A stretch of DNA of 5,951 nt from contig JBPBPI010000224.1 of the NCBI GenBank assembly GCA_050954885.1, positions 1-5,951 on the forward strand, read 5' to 3'. A program made the translations under genes and the position numbers. This document shows, one piece after another, positions 5,575 through 5,951 of the stretch. The stretch is from JBPBPI01 sp050954885. Lineage in GTDB: Bacteria > Pseudomonadota > Alphaproteobacteria > Caedimonadales > Caedimonadaceae. The stretch's first letter is position 1, and every line of letters starts with the position of its first letter. The notes under the pieces are model-generated. The model was not told where the DNA came from, ran no database searches, and saw only the letters and a list, made by a program, of their open reading frames with translations.

Positions 5575-5812
5575 ATAATATTAAATATAATTACAGCGGA
5601 GCGCAAACAATTTCTGTCACATTCTCTTAGTTAACTTATTGATAAAATAACTCTGCACTTTGCTGCTACGCAGAGATTAAATTTATTTATATATAATTAT
5701 AAAAATATCTCTCTTCGCTACTGTAAAATTTTATTAATCGTTTTTAATAATACCTGCGCTGAAAAAATAATATTAAATATAATTACAGCGGAGCGTTATC
5801 TTAGTTAACTTA
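5575..5812. repeat. two-part duplicated block
   Basis: A 29-base string beginning ATAATATTAAATATAATTAC and ending CAGCGGAGCG is identical at 5575-5603 and 5767-5795. Each copy is followed by TCTTAGTTAACTTA, at 5625-5638 and 5799-5812. The second copy lacks about 18 of the bases between the two parts, so it is a duplication with an internal deletion, or the first has gained an insert. Confidence 0.8.
5651..5675. other. GC-rich hairpin
   Basis: CTCTGC (5651-5656) and GCAGAG (5670-5675) form a six-pair stem. The 13-base loop contains the GC-cluster-like TTTGCTG. It is the most GC-rich hairpin in the region after nad3. A terminator or processing role is possible but not shown. Confidence 0.45.
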
Positions 5813-5951
5813 CAACTAATTAAATAAATATTTTTAGGATTATCGCACTTCGTTCAATAAAAAAATTTTGATATATAATAAGTTTCTCTCTTCCGAACTA
5901 TTGATCGTTTTAAATAACTAGTAAAAAAATAATATAAAATATTATTATAGC

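Larger units (their letters stand above)
5322..5951. other. AT-rich intergenic region after nad3, no gene seen
   Basis: No open frame of meaningful length and no tRNA fold was found on either strand. The first 200 bases of the + strand are T-rich (TTATTTATT strings), the opposite of the A-rich region before trnE; after about 5540 the composition is mixed. Short families are shared with the upstream region: ACTGTAAAAAACTC (1488 and 5537), TTTCTCTCTTCC (1228 and 5883) and the GC clusters. TCGCACTTCGTT occurs at 5525-5536 and 5843-5854. The next gene must lie beyond the window. Confidence 0.7.

Overview
The window is AT-rich mitochondrial DNA, most likely from a fungus. It carries the end of cox1, two tRNA genes and complete atp6, nad2 and nad3, all on the + strand. 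Tryptophan is always written TGA: ten in-frame TGA codons sit at expected Trp positions and there is no in-frame TGG, so the genetic code is of the mold mitochondrial type (table 4). The nad2-nad3 pair joined by a one-base TAATG overlap, the class II tRNA-Tyr with a long variable arm, and intergenic DNA full of short GC clusters all fit a fungus. I cannot name the genus. An early-diverging (zygomycete-type) or yeast-like lineage is only a guess, and another opisthokont protist is not excluded.

Layout. Bases 1-450 are the last 149 codons of cox1, beginning just after the heme-binding HFH motif. Bases 451-2691 (about 2.2 kb) have no convincing gene. They hold a hairpin after cox1, an 18-bp palindrome between direct repeats, two arrays with a period near 71 bp, two 12-bp minisatellites, a third array with a period of about 62-65 bp, and many small GC clusters based on the core TTCGCTG / CAGCGAA. 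Bases 2692-5321 are a compact block: trnE(UUC), atp6, trnY(GUA), nad2, nad3. The atp6 stop, trnY and the nad2 start touch with no spare bases, and nad2 and nad3 share one base. Bases 5322-5951 are again non-coding, with duplicated blocks (one includes the nad3 stop codon) and the same GC clusters.

Function. The proteins are core inner-membrane subunits of oxidative phosphorylation: Cox1 (complex IV), Atp6 (ATP synthase proton channel), and Nad2 and Nad3 (proton-pumping arm of complex I). The trnE-atp6-trnY-nad2-nad3 block looks like one transcription unit in which tRNA excision releases the mRNAs.

The most unusual content is the GC clusters. Repeat copies with and without a cluster sit side by side at the same position. 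The same 13-base cluster occurs in both orientations, and one array shows clusters of 0, 4 and 8 bases at one site. This suggests active insertion or expansion of very small GC elements.
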